The position numbers were made by a program, and so were the translations under genes. 64,000 nt of DNA from Synechococcus sp. ATX 2A4 (GTDB lineage Bacteria; Cyanobacteriota; Cyanobacteriia; PCC-6307; Cyanobiaceae), in contig NZ_JAGQCV010000002.1 of NCBI RefSeq assembly GCF_024346375.1, positions 186,001 to 250,000 on the forward strand. The letters are read 5' to 3'. Of this stretch, positions 1 through 7,292 are shown in pieces (positions within the stretch are counted from its first letter, which is position 1; every line of letters begins with the position of its first letter). A model generated the notes under the pieces. The model saw only the letters and a program-made list of their open reading frames with translations, was not told where the DNA came from and made no database searches.

Positions 1-209
1 CCGAGCGCAGCGAAGTCTGCATGGCGATCACTGAAGGCCGTCACTTCCGTAGGGCAGACGAAGGTGAAATCGAGCGGATAGAAGAACAGCACCACGTAAC
101 GGCCGCGGTACTGGGAGAGCCGGATCTTGGTGAAGTCCTGATCCGCCACTGCGGTGGCGGTGAACTCCGGCGCCCGTTGCCCCACGCGCAGGGAGGCGTT
201 GACGGTCAT
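1..209 (-). CDS. 2-Cys peroxiredoxin (AhpC/TSA family), 5' part only
   Basis: Only the first 69 codons are present; the rest lies beyond the left edge. The N-terminus has the thioredoxin-like start of the Prx1/AhpC family, and the signature [13 protein letters not shown] places the peroxidatic cysteine at residue 52. Family members reduce H2O2 and organic hydroperoxides, usually with electrons from thioredoxin, and in cyanobacteria protect photosynthetic cells from peroxide. The start ATG at 209 gives the normal short N-terminus before VGQRAPEF. The resolving cysteine cannot be checked because the C-terminal half is missing. Upstream lies a long region without a recognisable gene. Confidence 0.95.
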   Translation of the reverse strand, partial: MTVNASLRVGQRAPEFTATAVADQDFTKIRLSQYRGRYVVLFFYPLDFTFVCPTEVTAFSDRHADFAAL

Positions 210-738
210 GGCGGGAAGGAGTTGCGGGGTGGGGAGTCGGGGCAGGCTCGGGATGCCGGGACTGCCCCGTGATGCCGGCAGCAGAGTGGGGCAGATGCGC
301 GGAGGGGAAGAGCCCTGTCGTCCAAGCGTGCCCTAACACTGTATTCAGCCCTGCCAGTGTGCAGCGGCGCAGGCGAGAAGCGGTTCAAATGCGAAGCGGG
401 CCAGTGGCACTGGCGCGGCACTGGGTGCGGGCCAGTCAACGACCAGCCCCCTCCGCGAATCGAGCCTGAACAGCCCGCCGGTCTGGGCGGTAAGAACCAC
501 GGCGCCACGCGGTTGAGAACAGCCTCACAGGCCACGACGACAGCAAGTGAAGACGTTTTGTCTTGTTTCCCGGCTTGTCTGCTGAAACGGGATCGTTGGC
601 GCGGTAAGCCAGTGAAGTGGCAGGCTGGTTGTCATCTCCTTTCACCAGCCCCGAACTCCCACCTGGCGTGCACCGCTCGCCGGTTGTCTGCTCCATCCCT
701 TTTTCCCTTTTCCGTCCCCTTTCTCTTTCCCTGTCCTG
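210..738. other. Intergenic region without a convincing gene
   Basis: This 529-bp gap separates the divergently transcribed peroxiredoxin and the small protein at 739. The open frames here have unlikely compositions and overlap one another, so none is called. The right end (691-738) is a pyrimidine-rich tract running up to the downstream start codon. Promoters for both flanking genes must lie here, but I see no clear pair of -35/-10 boxes. Confidence 0.6.
691..738. repeat. Polypyrimidine tract before a start codon
   Basis: On the plus strand this stretch is almost entirely C and T, with only a few purines, and includes runs of T and C. It ends at the ATG of the 92-aa protein, so that gene has no purine-rich Shine-Dalgarno sequence at the usual distance. 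A second, longer tract of this kind lies near 20.34-20.43 kb. Confidence 0.7.
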
Positions 739-1017
739 ATGTCCTGGGATCCTGTCCTGCTCCGCAAATACAACGCCACCGGCCATTTCCGCCTGCTCAG
801 CCAGTTGCGCAGCGAAATCGTCTCCCATCCCATTCAGCGTCCCCAAGCCGATGCCACCCCGGCCCGCCGTGGCCGTGGGTCGTCGTCCTCATCAAGGCGC
901 TCTGGCGGGCGCGGCGGCGCCACCGAGGGTGGGGGCAGCGCGTCGGATTACGGCCATGCTGCTGCTAATTCATCACCCAGTTTTCGTGAGCGCCTCAACG
1001 CCATCGAAATGCGCTGA
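739..1017 (+). CDS. Small conserved cyanobacterial protein of unknown function (92 aa)
   Basis: The first ~35 residues (starting MSWDPVLLRKYNATGHFRLL) look like a folded, conserved block. From memory, similar N-termini occur in small hypothetical proteins of marine and freshwater Synechococcus. Residues ~38-75 are a low-complexity Arg/Gly/Ser linker, followed by a short C-terminal helix-like segment (SFRERLNAIEMR). No catalytic motif, signal peptide or membrane segment is visible. The Arg/Gly/Ser linker could contact nucleic acid, but that is a guess. The leader is polypyrimidine and lacks a Shine-Dalgarno sequence. Confidence 0.7.
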   Translation: MSWDPVLLRKYNATGHFRLLSQLRSEIVSHPIQRPQADATPARRGRGSSSSSRRSGGRGGATEGGGSASDYGHAAANSSPSFRERLNAIEMR

Positions 1018-1111
1018 GGTCTGAAGCGGCCACAGGGCTCAGTTCAAGCTCGCGCCCTCTCACCGAAGTGGCCACGGACGGGGAAGCGAGCGGCGCCAAA
1101 GGCTGAAAGGT

Positions 1112-1122
1112 CCCCCCCCCCC
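1112..1122. repeat. Eleven-cytosine homopolymer
   Basis: A run of 11 C lies in the intergenic region between the small protein ending at 1017 and tRNA-Met. Runs of this length are prone to slippage, both in replication and as assembly error. It is outside any called gene. Confidence 0.8.
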
Positions 1123-1186
1123 AAGCCCTAGGGCTGAAAAGGCTCAGAATCAATATCAGATCCACAGATCAGATCCACACACAGAT

Positions 1187-1215
1187 CAAATCCGCAGATG
1201 AAATCTGCAGATTTG
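1187..1215 (-). terminator. Strong hairpin downstream of tRNA-Met
   Basis: Two 13-nt arms (1187-1199 and 1203-1215) flank a 3-nt loop. On the plus strand one position is a C/A mismatch, but on the minus strand the same position is a G-U wobble, so all 13 pairs form only in minus-strand RNA. It lies about 50 nt past the 3' end of the minus-strand tRNA gene. No U-run follows, so it may be a terminator or a 3'-processing structure. Confidence 0.45.
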
Positions 1216-1264
1216 AGTTACCTACTCAGATCAAGAGTGGGATGTGATCCGATTTCAGGGGAAA

Positions 1265-1338
1265 TGGCTCGGGGGAGACTTGAACTCCCGACCTTGGGGT
1301 TATGAATCCCACGCTCTAACCAGCTGAGCTACCGAGCC
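1265..1338 (-). tRNA. tRNA-Met (CAU), elongator type
   Basis: Read on the minus strand, a full cloverleaf forms. It has a 7-bp acceptor stem (GGCTCGG with CCGAGCC), discriminator A, a D-arm GCTC/GAGC, an anticodon loop TTCATAA with anticodon CAT, and a 5-bp T-arm around TTCAAGT. The 3' CCA is not encoded. The fully paired acceptor end argues against initiator tRNA, and the overall sequence resembles elongator tRNA-Met rather than the tRNA-Ile with a CAU anticodon. One A/C mismatch sits at the base of the anticodon loop. The gene is 54 bp downstream of the M23 peptidase gene in the same direction. Confidence 0.95.
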
Positions 1339-1392
1339 CTATGGCAAGAGCTTAAACGACGGCCCTGCGCCCTCCTTGAGTCCTGCCCCGCC

Positions 1393-2472
1393 TCAGGCGC
1401 GGCCGGGGAGGAACTGCAGGGGATTGACAGCACCCCGGCCGGGGGGATGAATCTCGAAGTGGAGGTGTGGTCCGGTGCTGCGTCCGGTGCTGCCCATCGA
1501 GCTGATCACGGTGCCCTGGCCCACCACCTGCCCCACTCTCACCATCAGCCTGCTGTTGTGGGCGTAAAGCGATTTGCTGCCGTCGTTGTGTTGGATCTCC
1601 ACCAGGTAGCCGTAGCCGCCGTCGTGCCAGCCGGCAAACACCACCTGGCCGGAACGGGCTGCCACGATCGGCGTGCCGACGTTGTTGGCGATGTCGACAC
1701 CTTTGTGCATGCGTCCCCAGCGCCAGCCGAAGCCGGAGGTGAATACTCCCTTGCTGGGCCAGATCCAGGTGGTGTCGCCACGGCTTGGAGTTGGCTCCAC
1801 TTCGGGGCGCTCACCAAAAGAGGGGAGATCCGGCCAGCTGAGTCCGCCACTACCCACGGGATTGAGCCCGAGCACCATCCGGCTGCGGCCGGGGGCGGAA
1901 CGGGCCAGACGCACCTGGGTGCCGGCCACTAGCCGGGCGGCCTCAAGACCGGGATTGAGCCGCAGCAACTCCCCAATGGTGAGGTTGTAGCGCTTGGCCA
2001 GCTTGATCATGTTGTCGCCGAAGCGCACCACCCCAGTGGATTCCAGCGGTGGCAGCTCGGAGAGCGGCGCGGCGCGGCGAATCTGTTCGGGATCGAGGGC
2101 GGCCACGCTGCGGGCCCGCTTGGCGTCCCGCCCGGGGATCACCAGCCAGTCGCCCTGGCTGAACTTGTGGTCTTCGTTGACATCGTTCATGCGGGCCAGG
2201 GGCGTTTCCTGGATGCGCAACTGCTGGGCGAGCTCGTCAAGGCTCACGTCCGCGCGCACCTGGATCCACACCCTGTCGCTCGTCTTGGGAAGTGAAGCGA
2301 GCTGGAGCGCTGTGGGCTCGGCCGTCAGGCCCAGAGCATCCCCGAAGCCGCCAGACAGCTCCTCAAGCCCATTAGAGCGGGAGTCGGCGATGCCAGGGAT
2401 GGCCGCAGCAGCCACCAGAGAGAGAACCGGTAAGGCTCCCATCAGAGGCAGGATCAGTTGCGAAGGCTTCAT
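1393..2472 (-). CDS. LysM-containing M23 peptidoglycan endopeptidase
   Basis: This secreted or periplasmic murein hydrolase (359 aa) cuts peptide cross-links or glycine-type bridges. Residues 1-29 form a hydrophobic signal peptide. Two LysM-like peptidoglycan-binding segments lie at ~66-113 and ~147-190. The M23 (LytM/NlpD) domain at ~237-355 has the zinc motifs H256-KGV-D260 and H336-L-H338 plus the conserved TGPHLHFEI segment, so the catalytic site appears intact, unlike degenerate NlpD/EnvC activators. It may be the last protein gene of the psb32-pxcA-cobU-trmL direction, but a 112-bp gap separates it from trmL, so it may have its own promoter. Confidence 0.92.
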   Translation of the reverse strand: MKPSQLILPLMGALPVLSLVAAAAIPGIADSRSNGLEELSGGFGDALGLTAEPTALQLASLPKTSDRVWIQVRADVSLDELAQQLRIQETPLARMNDVNEDHKFSQGDWLVIPGRDAKRARSVAALDPEQIRRAAPLSELPPLESTGVVRFGDNMIKLAKRYNLTIGELLRLNPGLEAARLVAGTQVRLARSAPGRSRMVLGLNPVGSGGLSWPDLPSFGERPEVEPTPSRGDTTWIWPSKGVFTSGFGWRWGRMHKGVDIANNVGTPIVAARSGQVVFAGWHDGGYGYLVEIQHNDGSKSLYAHNSRLMVRVGQVVGQGTVISSMGSTGRSTGPHLHFEIHPPGRGAVNPLQFLPGRA

Positions 2473-2584
2473 GCAGATTCACCCATTGGACAAAACCCGG
2501 TGGAGAAGCCGCCATCCCCCGGGTCGCGCCGAGAGTAGCGGCCTGAACTCCTTTAGACAACCTGAAGACCGCAGCGATGCTGAT

Positions 2585-3082
2585 TTAAGCCTCCTTGGCA
2601 GGGCTGGAGATCCCTCTCCCCAACTGGCGAATGGCCTCAAACAACACCACGGCGGCGGCCACCGAAAGGTTCAGGCTGCGCACCCCGCCGCCGCTGCGCA
2701 CCGAGCCCGGCATCGGCACGGTGAGGCGGGCATCGGCGGCGGCCAGCAGCTCCGGTGGCAGACCGCTCGATTCGCGCCCATGCAGCAGCCAGTCGTCGTC
2801 CTGGAAGGCGAAGGAGGTGTAGGGCTGGTCCACCTGGCTGCTGAAGGCCACCAGGCGGCCGCCACGGCTGCGGCGGTGCTGCTCGAAGCTGATCAGGTCG
2901 GCGTGGCAGCGCAGCTGCACCCAGGGCCAGTAATCCAGGCCCGCCCGCTTCAGCTGTCGGTCGTCGATCTGGAAGCCCAGCGGTTCGATCAGATGCAACT
3001 CGCAGCCGGTGGCCGCGCAGGTGCGCGCCACATTGCCGGTGTTCGGCGGGATCTCCGGCTCAAACAGCACCACGCGCGGCAT
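2585..3082 (-). CDS. trmL: tRNA (cytidine/uridine-34-2'-O)-methyltransferase, SPOUT family
   Basis: TrmL methylates the ribose of the wobble nucleotide of tRNA-Leu isoacceptors using S-adenosylmethionine. The 165-aa length is typical. The N-terminal motif EPEIPPNTGNVARTCA (8-23) and the C-terminal knot segment (VRSLNLSVAAAVVLFE, 134-149) are family signatures of the trefoil-knot fold. A short Gly/Ser insertion (GSVRSGGG, ~126-133) precedes the knot. The start is 3 nt after the cobU stop, so translation is probably coupled. Confidence 0.92.
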   Translation of the reverse strand: MPRVVLFEPEIPPNTGNVARTCAATGCELHLIEPLGFQIDDRQLKRAGLDYWPWVQLRCHADLISFEQHRRSRGGRLVAFSSQVDQPYTSFAFQDDDWLLHGRESSGLPPELLAAADARLTVPMPGSVRSGGGVRSLNLSVAAAVVLFEAIRQLGRGISSPAKEA

Positions 3083-3085
3083 GGC

Positions 3086-3622
3086 TCAGAGCTCCGGCAC
3101 CGGCCTGCTCAGTCGCAGCAGGTCGATCGCCCGCCCGTGCACCACCAGCCAGGCCTCACTGCAGCGGGGCAGCAGCCGTTGCTGAAGCGCCCCGAGCCGA
3201 TCGCGGAAGCGCCCGCCGATCGCCGTGGGGGGCACCACACCCCAGCCGGTCTCCTCTGCCACGATCAGCGCGGGAGAGGAGCAATGCTGCAAGGCCGACA
3301 GCAGCTGTTCCTGTTCCTGCTCCCAGGCGCTGGTGTCCAGCTCAAGGTGGTGCGCCAGCCAGGTGCCGAGCGAGTCGATCAGTAGCAGCCGCTCAGCGGG
3401 GGCCTGCTCCAGTGCGGCACTGAGCTCCCCTTCCACCTCCCAGGTGGTCCAGTCGGCCGGTCGTCGACGGCGGTGCAGGGCCAGCCGCTCGCTCCAGCTG
3501 GCATCGTCCTCGAGGCGGGGGCCGGTGGCCACATAGGTGACAGGCCGACCCGAGCGCAGGGCCAGGTGCTCGGCCCAGCGGCTCTTGCCGCTCCGGCTGG
3601 GGCCGGTCACCAGAGTGAGCAT
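3086..3622 (-). CDS. cobU: Adenosylcobinamide kinase / cobinamide-phosphate guanylyltransferase
   Basis: This bifunctional enzyme of late cobalamin assembly phosphorylates adenosylcobinamide and then transfers GMP from GTP to it. The P-loop GPSRSGKS sits at the very N-terminus (residues 7-14). A conserved block YVATGPRLEDD and an Arg/His segment (RLALHRRRRPADW), typical of the GMP-accepting region, follow. I chose ATG 3622 (178 aa) because GGAGG lies 8 nt upstream, inside the last codons of pxcA; an ATG 18 nt earlier would overlap pxcA. It is one of three B12-related genes in the window, with cobN and metH. Confidence 0.92.
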   Translation of the reverse strand: MLTLVTGPSRSGKSRWAEHLALRSGRPVTYVATGPRLEDDASWSERLALHRRRRPADWTTWEVEGELSAALEQAPAERLLLIDSLGTWLAHHLELDTSAWEQEQEQLLSALQHCSSPALIVAEETGWGVVPPTAIGGRFRDRLGALQQRLLPRCSEAWLVVHGRAIDLLRLSRPVPEL

Positions 3623-3626
3623 GGCG

Positions 3627-4769
3627 TCAGCCTCCGCCATTCATGTTGCGCAGTGTGGCCACCGAAGATGGAGACACGCGGTTCAGATAGCGGAAGATCC
3701 AATACTTGAAGATGGTGGCGAGAATCACCGGGAAGGTGGCGATAAAGAGCATCACAAAGTTCTCCCGCACTGGTAGTCCCAGATGGTTGGCAACACCACC
3801 GAGCAGCACAGTCCAGCCTTCAGGGCTGTGGAAGCCCACGAAGATGTCGGTGAAAAGAATAATCGCGAAGGCCTTGGCACTGTCGCTCAGTCCATACACC
3901 TGTTCGTCGAGAAAACCGCGCAGCATGCGGATGTCTTCGCGGGCCAGCAGGCACACCAAACCGAAGCTGATCAGCCCGAAGGCATCCGACAGCACGTTCT
4001 TGATGGCCAGGGTGCTCTGGTCATCGGCTTCCTCCTTGAGCTCGACCGCGCGACTGGCCAGGGCCTTGTGCATCGTCGCCGGATCGGGCAGGTCCTGGCC
4101 CTTGAGCAGGGCATCGAACTCCAGCTCCGCCTTGTACACGCGCAACTTCTCCACAGCCGCTTCTTCAAGCTGGGGCTTGGGGTAGGTGAGGAAGGGCACG
4201 TCGGGCGCGAAGCGATCGACCAGCGGCGAAATCACGAAGGTGCGGCTGGCCTGCTGCATCAGCAGCGGCACCAGCACCAGCAGCAGCAGGATGCGCAGCG
4301 ACACCAGCGTGGAATCTCGGCGGCGGCGAAAGCCGGCCACCACGGTGGCCTCCGCCTGAGGATCCAGCTGTCGCTTCACCCTCTCCATCAGCCCCATCAG
4401 GCTGCGGGGCAACAACTCCGGCGAGCGGGTGAGAGTGGAGACGGGCTTGCGGTTGGAGTAGCGCCCCTCCACCGTTTCGATCAGCTGGAACTGGCGCAGC
4501 TCCTGGTGATCGAGCTCATGACGGCGAGGTTGGAGTTCCTCCACCACCTGCCGGCACAGCTCCAGGGAACTGCGAAACCGCCGCATCATCTGCGCCTGAA
4601 CCGACGCCGGCATGCTCAGCTCGAGTTCCGGCCGGACTGGCCGGTCGTTGAAGTATTCGAGCTCGATGTTCTGGATCAGCAGAGCCGCTTCATAGGCGCG
4701 CTCCAGGTTGCTGCGCAGGTCCTTGGTGCGGGCCTTCCCGAAGGTTCCCATCCAGTCGGTCAGGCCCAT
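3627..4769 (-). CDS. pxcA: Proton extrusion protein PxcA (CemA family)
   Basis: PxcA is an inner-envelope membrane protein needed for light-driven proton release and pH homeostasis, homologous to plastid CemA. The 380-aa protein has a soluble N-terminal region (~1-175). The C-terminal half has about four hydrophobic segments (~182-205, ~265-280, ~300-330, ~345-370), ending in the family-typical IFKYWIFRYLNR motif. The segment EGRYSNRKPVS is also characteristic. It starts 6 nt after psb32 stops and its end contains the cobU ribosome-binding site, so these genes form one transcription unit. The short C-terminal NMNGGG tail is unremarkable. Confidence 0.93.
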   Translation of the reverse strand: MGLTDWMGTFGKARTKDLRSNLERAYEAALLIQNIELEYFNDRPVRPELELSMPASVQAQMMRRFRSSLELCRQVVEELQPRRHELDHQELRQFQLIETVEGRYSNRKPVSTLTRSPELLPRSLMGLMERVKRQLDPQAEATVVAGFRRRRDSTLVSLRILLLLVLVPLLMQQASRTFVISPLVDRFAPDVPFLTYPKPQLEEAAVEKLRVYKAELEFDALLKGQDLPDPATMHKALASRAVELKEEADDQSTLAIKNVLSDAFGLISFGLVCLLAREDIRMLRGFLDEQVYGLSDSAKAFAIILFTDIFVGFHSPEGWTVLLGGVANHLGLPVRENFVMLFIATFPVILATIFKYWIFRYLNRVSPSSVATLRNMNGGG

Positions 4770-4775
4770 GGGTGC

Positions 4776-5444
4776 TCAGCGGGAGAAAACCCACCAGGTG
4801 AGCATCGGCACCACGGTGCCCACTGCAAGCAACACGATGATCCAGGTGAAACCGTTGCTCGAGGCGGTTTCCTCCTTGGTGGGGATGTTCGATTCCACCG
4901 GCACGATCACCTGCTCCAGCGGGGGGCCCGGGTCTTCGCCGCCGGCCAGCACCGCAGTGAGGCGATCAAGGGCGTCGAGCGAAGCCTGGCGGTAGCGGGA
5001 TCCCAGCCGCATCGGAATCGCCATGGTGCGATCGGCTGTATTGCGCAGCAGGGATTCCGGCAGCTGATCGAGCAGGGTGTCGCTGGCCACCACGGCGGCC
5101 ATATTCGTCTGCGAATCGATCAACAGGATCAGCTGGGCGGAGTCGTCGCTGGAAGCGGTGGCCCAGCGATCCAGCAGCTGTTGACCGAGGGCCTCAAGAT
5201 CAAGGCCGTAGTCGAGGCGCTGCACTGTGACCAGGCGCGCCTCGATGTGATCGGCCTGCAGCTCCTTGAGCCGGCGCTCCAGCTCCACCGCGCTGGCTCT
5301 GCTGAACAGCTCGGCGGGATCGATCAGGTGCTGCTGGGGCACAGCCGGGTAGGCGCTGGCTCCGACGGCCCAGGCCTCCGCCACAGGCAGGAACTGGAGC
5401 AGCAGCACGGCGACGGCAGCCAGTAGACGCAGCGGCAAGCGCAA
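4776..5444 (-). CDS. psb32: TPM-domain protein, Psb32-like photosystem II maintenance factor
   Basis: Psb32 is a lumenal/periplasmic TPM-domain protein linked to photosystem II repair and photoprotection. The predicted protein (~222 aa) has a signal peptide ending near AWA, a TPM domain (~30-165, with the typical LQADHIEARLVTV and SAQLILLIDSQTNMA segments), a linker, and a C-terminal transmembrane helix (~195-215). The start is uncertain. I chose TTG 5444, which directly precedes the signal peptide and has GAGG about 9 nt upstream. An ATG at 5561 would add ~39 polar residues and overlap the divergent gene at 5543. It is followed at 6 nt by pxcA. Confidence 0.82.
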   Translation of the reverse strand: MRLPLRLLAAVAVLLLQFLPVAEAWAVGASAYPAVPQQHLIDPAELFSRASAVELERRLKELQADHIEARLVTVQRLDYGLDLEALGQQLLDRWATASSDDSAQLILLIDSQTNMAAVVASDTLLDQLPESLLRNTADRTMAIPMRLGSRYRQASLDALDRLTAVLAGGEDPGPPLEQVIVPVESNIPTKEETASSNGFTWIIVLLAVGTVVPMLTWWVFSR

Positions 5445-5542
5445 AGACCGGACCTCACAAATGTCCTGGTCAGTCTGCCGCCCGCGGGCCCTGCTGTCGC
5501 GCCCTTGTGTGTCAGCGTTCGTATTCCCACCGCCGGAATCCC

Positions 5543-6205
5543 ATGGCCGGTCTTCCGCCACCGGCGCGCCTCTGTCTGGCTGCCGGGGTGCTCGGCTTGC
5601 TCCTCTGTCTGCTCAATCAGCTCACCGCGCCCGACCTCTCTCCCGCTCTGGAGCGGGCGGCCGTGCTGGCCAGCCTGATGGCCGTGGGGCTGATGCTGGT
5701 GGCCGTGCTGTGGACGCGGGCCCTGCCGGCGGCACCGGAGCGGGTGGAGCTACCGGGGGAGCAGGGGCTGGAGCTCGATGGGGCCCTCGCTCCAATGGCC
5801 CGGCGGGAACTCGCCTGGGGCAGCCACATGCTGCTCACCGCCACCCCGGCCGCCAGCGTGGTTTTGCTCTGGAACGGTCGGGTGGTGCTGCGCCGCGGTG
5901 TGCTGGCGGCTGAACCCTTCCTGCCGGGCCCCATCTGCGAGCGGGCCCGGCGTACGGAGCGCTGCGTGTCGCTGGTGGACCTGCGCCTCTATCCCGGCCG
6001 CGAGGAGTTCACTGGGCTGCCAGCGGGCACGCCTGCCGTGATCGTGCAACCCATTGATCAGCACGGCTGGCTGCTGGTGGGGGGCTGGTCGCCGCGGTGC
6101 TTCAGCCGCGCCGATGAGCTGTGGGTGGAGGGCTGGGCCCGCAAACTCAGAACGACACTGGAGGACGCTTCCGCGGCGTGCCCTGCGCCGGGGGCGGCAC
6201 CGTGA
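5543..6205 (+). CDS. Cofactor assembly of complex C subunit B (CCB2/CCB4-like)
   Basis: The 220-aa protein resembles the cyanobacterial/chloroplast CCB factors that help attach heme c-i to cytochrome b6 of the b6f complex. Two N-terminal hydrophobic helices (~8-28 and ~36-54) are followed by a soluble domain containing the family-like segments WGSHMLLTATPAASVVL and PGREEFTGLPAGTPAVIVQP. I chose ATG 5543 because it directly precedes the first membrane helix; an upstream ATG at 5507 would add a polar leader. It is divergent from psb32, and its 3' end overlaps lptC by 59 bp tail to tail. Assignment is by recalled family similarity. Confidence 0.78.
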   Translation: MAGLPPPARLCLAAGVLGLLLCLLNQLTAPDLSPALERAAVLASLMAVGLMLVAVLWTRALPAAPERVELPGEQGLELDGALAPMARRELAWGSHMLLTATPAASVVLLWNGRVVLRRGVLAAEPFLPGPICERARRTERCVSLVDLRLYPGREEFTGLPAGTPAVIVQPIDQHGWLLVGGWSPRCFSRADELWVEGWARKLRTTLEDASAACPAPGAAP

Positions 6206-7292
6206 GCTCGGTGAACACCCGCCCGCCCGGAGTGACGAACTCCACCGTGCCGTCCTTGCCGACCTGGCCGCTCAAGGCGGCACTACGGGTGATCTGCCGG
6301 TTTGCCTGGCGCTCCAGCCGCACCTCCCCTTCTGCCTGCACCACCTTCGAGGTCCAGTTCCACTGACAGGTGTTGGCCTGCAACCATTCGCCGGGCTGGC
6401 GCAGGTCGCAGCCAGCGGGGATGAAGGCTGTGGTGTTCGCCAGATTCGTCTCCAGGGCCTGGCCGCGCACATGGAGCTGATCGAAGCGGCCCGTGAACGG
6501 TTCGGCGCTGGAGATCCTTTCCCCTTCCAGGTCCCAGCGGGTGCGCCCTGCCGCGATCTCCGTCTTGGCAGCGGGGTCGACGAACTGCACCGGCGCAATG
6601 CCATAAAACACCTGCTCGCGGGTGTTGCCTTCCAGTGCCGATGCGGTGAGGCGTTGGTCGGGCTTGCCGGCTTGCTGGCGCAGGGCCAGCACCGGTCCGG
6701 CCGCCTTCAGCACGCCGGTCGGTGGATACCAGTCGGCTTCGCGGGTGAGCAGGTTCAGCCCTGGCTGCAGCAGGCGGGGAGATCCGCGCAGCTCCAGCTT
6801 GTCTTCGGCGATCAGGAAGCGGGCGCGGTCCGCCGTGAGGCGGCTGGAGCGGTCGGTGGCCACCGGCCGGCCGGTGATCTCGATCAGGGAGCGGCCAGGC
6901 GTCCAGCGAACGCGATCGCCGGTGATTGTGGCTCCCTGGGGGCCGATCACCACGATGCTCACCTTTCCCTCCAGTTGGATCACCTCGCCGTCGTTGATCA
7001 CGGTGCCGCTGGTGGCTTCGATCCGGTAACGCGGTTTGCCGGCTGCAAAAATCACACCGCGCGGTTGCTTGGCGGTGGCCACGCGACGTTGCAGGTCGTA
7101 GCGGGCTTCAGGGCTCAACAGCTCCCAGCTGGGGCGGCCTTTGGAATCCTGCTGGCGCAGGTTGAGCGCCCGGAACACGAACGGCTGAGGCTTGGCTGGT
7201 GTCTTGGTGGTGCGCGTACAACCGATCAACGGCGCTGCCATCAACACCAGCAGCAACACGCCGCCGCGGCGCAGGGGGGACGGCGAGATCAA
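6147..7292 (-). CDS. lptC: LPS export protein LptC (lipoprotein)
   Basis: LptC is the periplasmic link of the lipopolysaccharide transport bridge. The 381-aa protein begins with a hydrophobic signal and a lipobox-like LIGC (residues ~22-25), so it is probably a lipoprotein. The rest is repetitive beta-strand sequence of the LptC/OstA type: the blocks GTVINDGEVIQLEGKVSIVV, ATITGDRVRW and SRLTADRARFLIAEDKLEL recur through the chain. It is longer than E. coli LptC (~190 aa), as is usual for cyanobacterial homologues with two such domains. Its ATG overlaps the metG stop by 4 nt, and its 3' end overlaps the convergent CCB gene by 59 bp. Confidence 0.85.
   Translation of the reverse strand: MISPSPLRRGGVLLLVLMAAPLIGCTRTTKTPAKPQPFVFRALNLRQQDSKGRPSWELLSPEARYDLQRRVATAKQPRGVIFAAGKPRYRIEATSGTVINDGEVIQLEGKVSIVVIGPQGATITGDRVRWTPGRSLIEITGRPVATDRSSRLTADRARFLIAEDKLELRGSPRLLQPGLNLLTREADWYPPTGVLKAAGPVLALRQQAGKPDQRLTASALEGNTREQVFYGIAPVQFVDPAAKTEIAAGRTRWDLEGERISSAEPFTGRFDQLHVRGQALETNLANTTAFIPAGCDLRQPGEWLQANTCQWNWTSKVVQAEGEVRLERQANRQITRSAALSGQVGKDGTVEFVTPGGRVFTELTVPPPAQGTPRKRPPVSF

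Noticed and set aside
357-968. 203-aa plus-strand frame overlapping the small protein at 739
   Set aside because: Composition is Pro/Arg/Ser-rich without any domain, and it conflicts with the better-supported 92-aa gene in another frame.
3783-5426. 547-aa plus-strand frame
   Set aside because: It is antisense to pxcA and psb32, which have clear family matches. High GC leaves long antisense frames open throughout the window, for example at 11078-12799 and 30005-31570.
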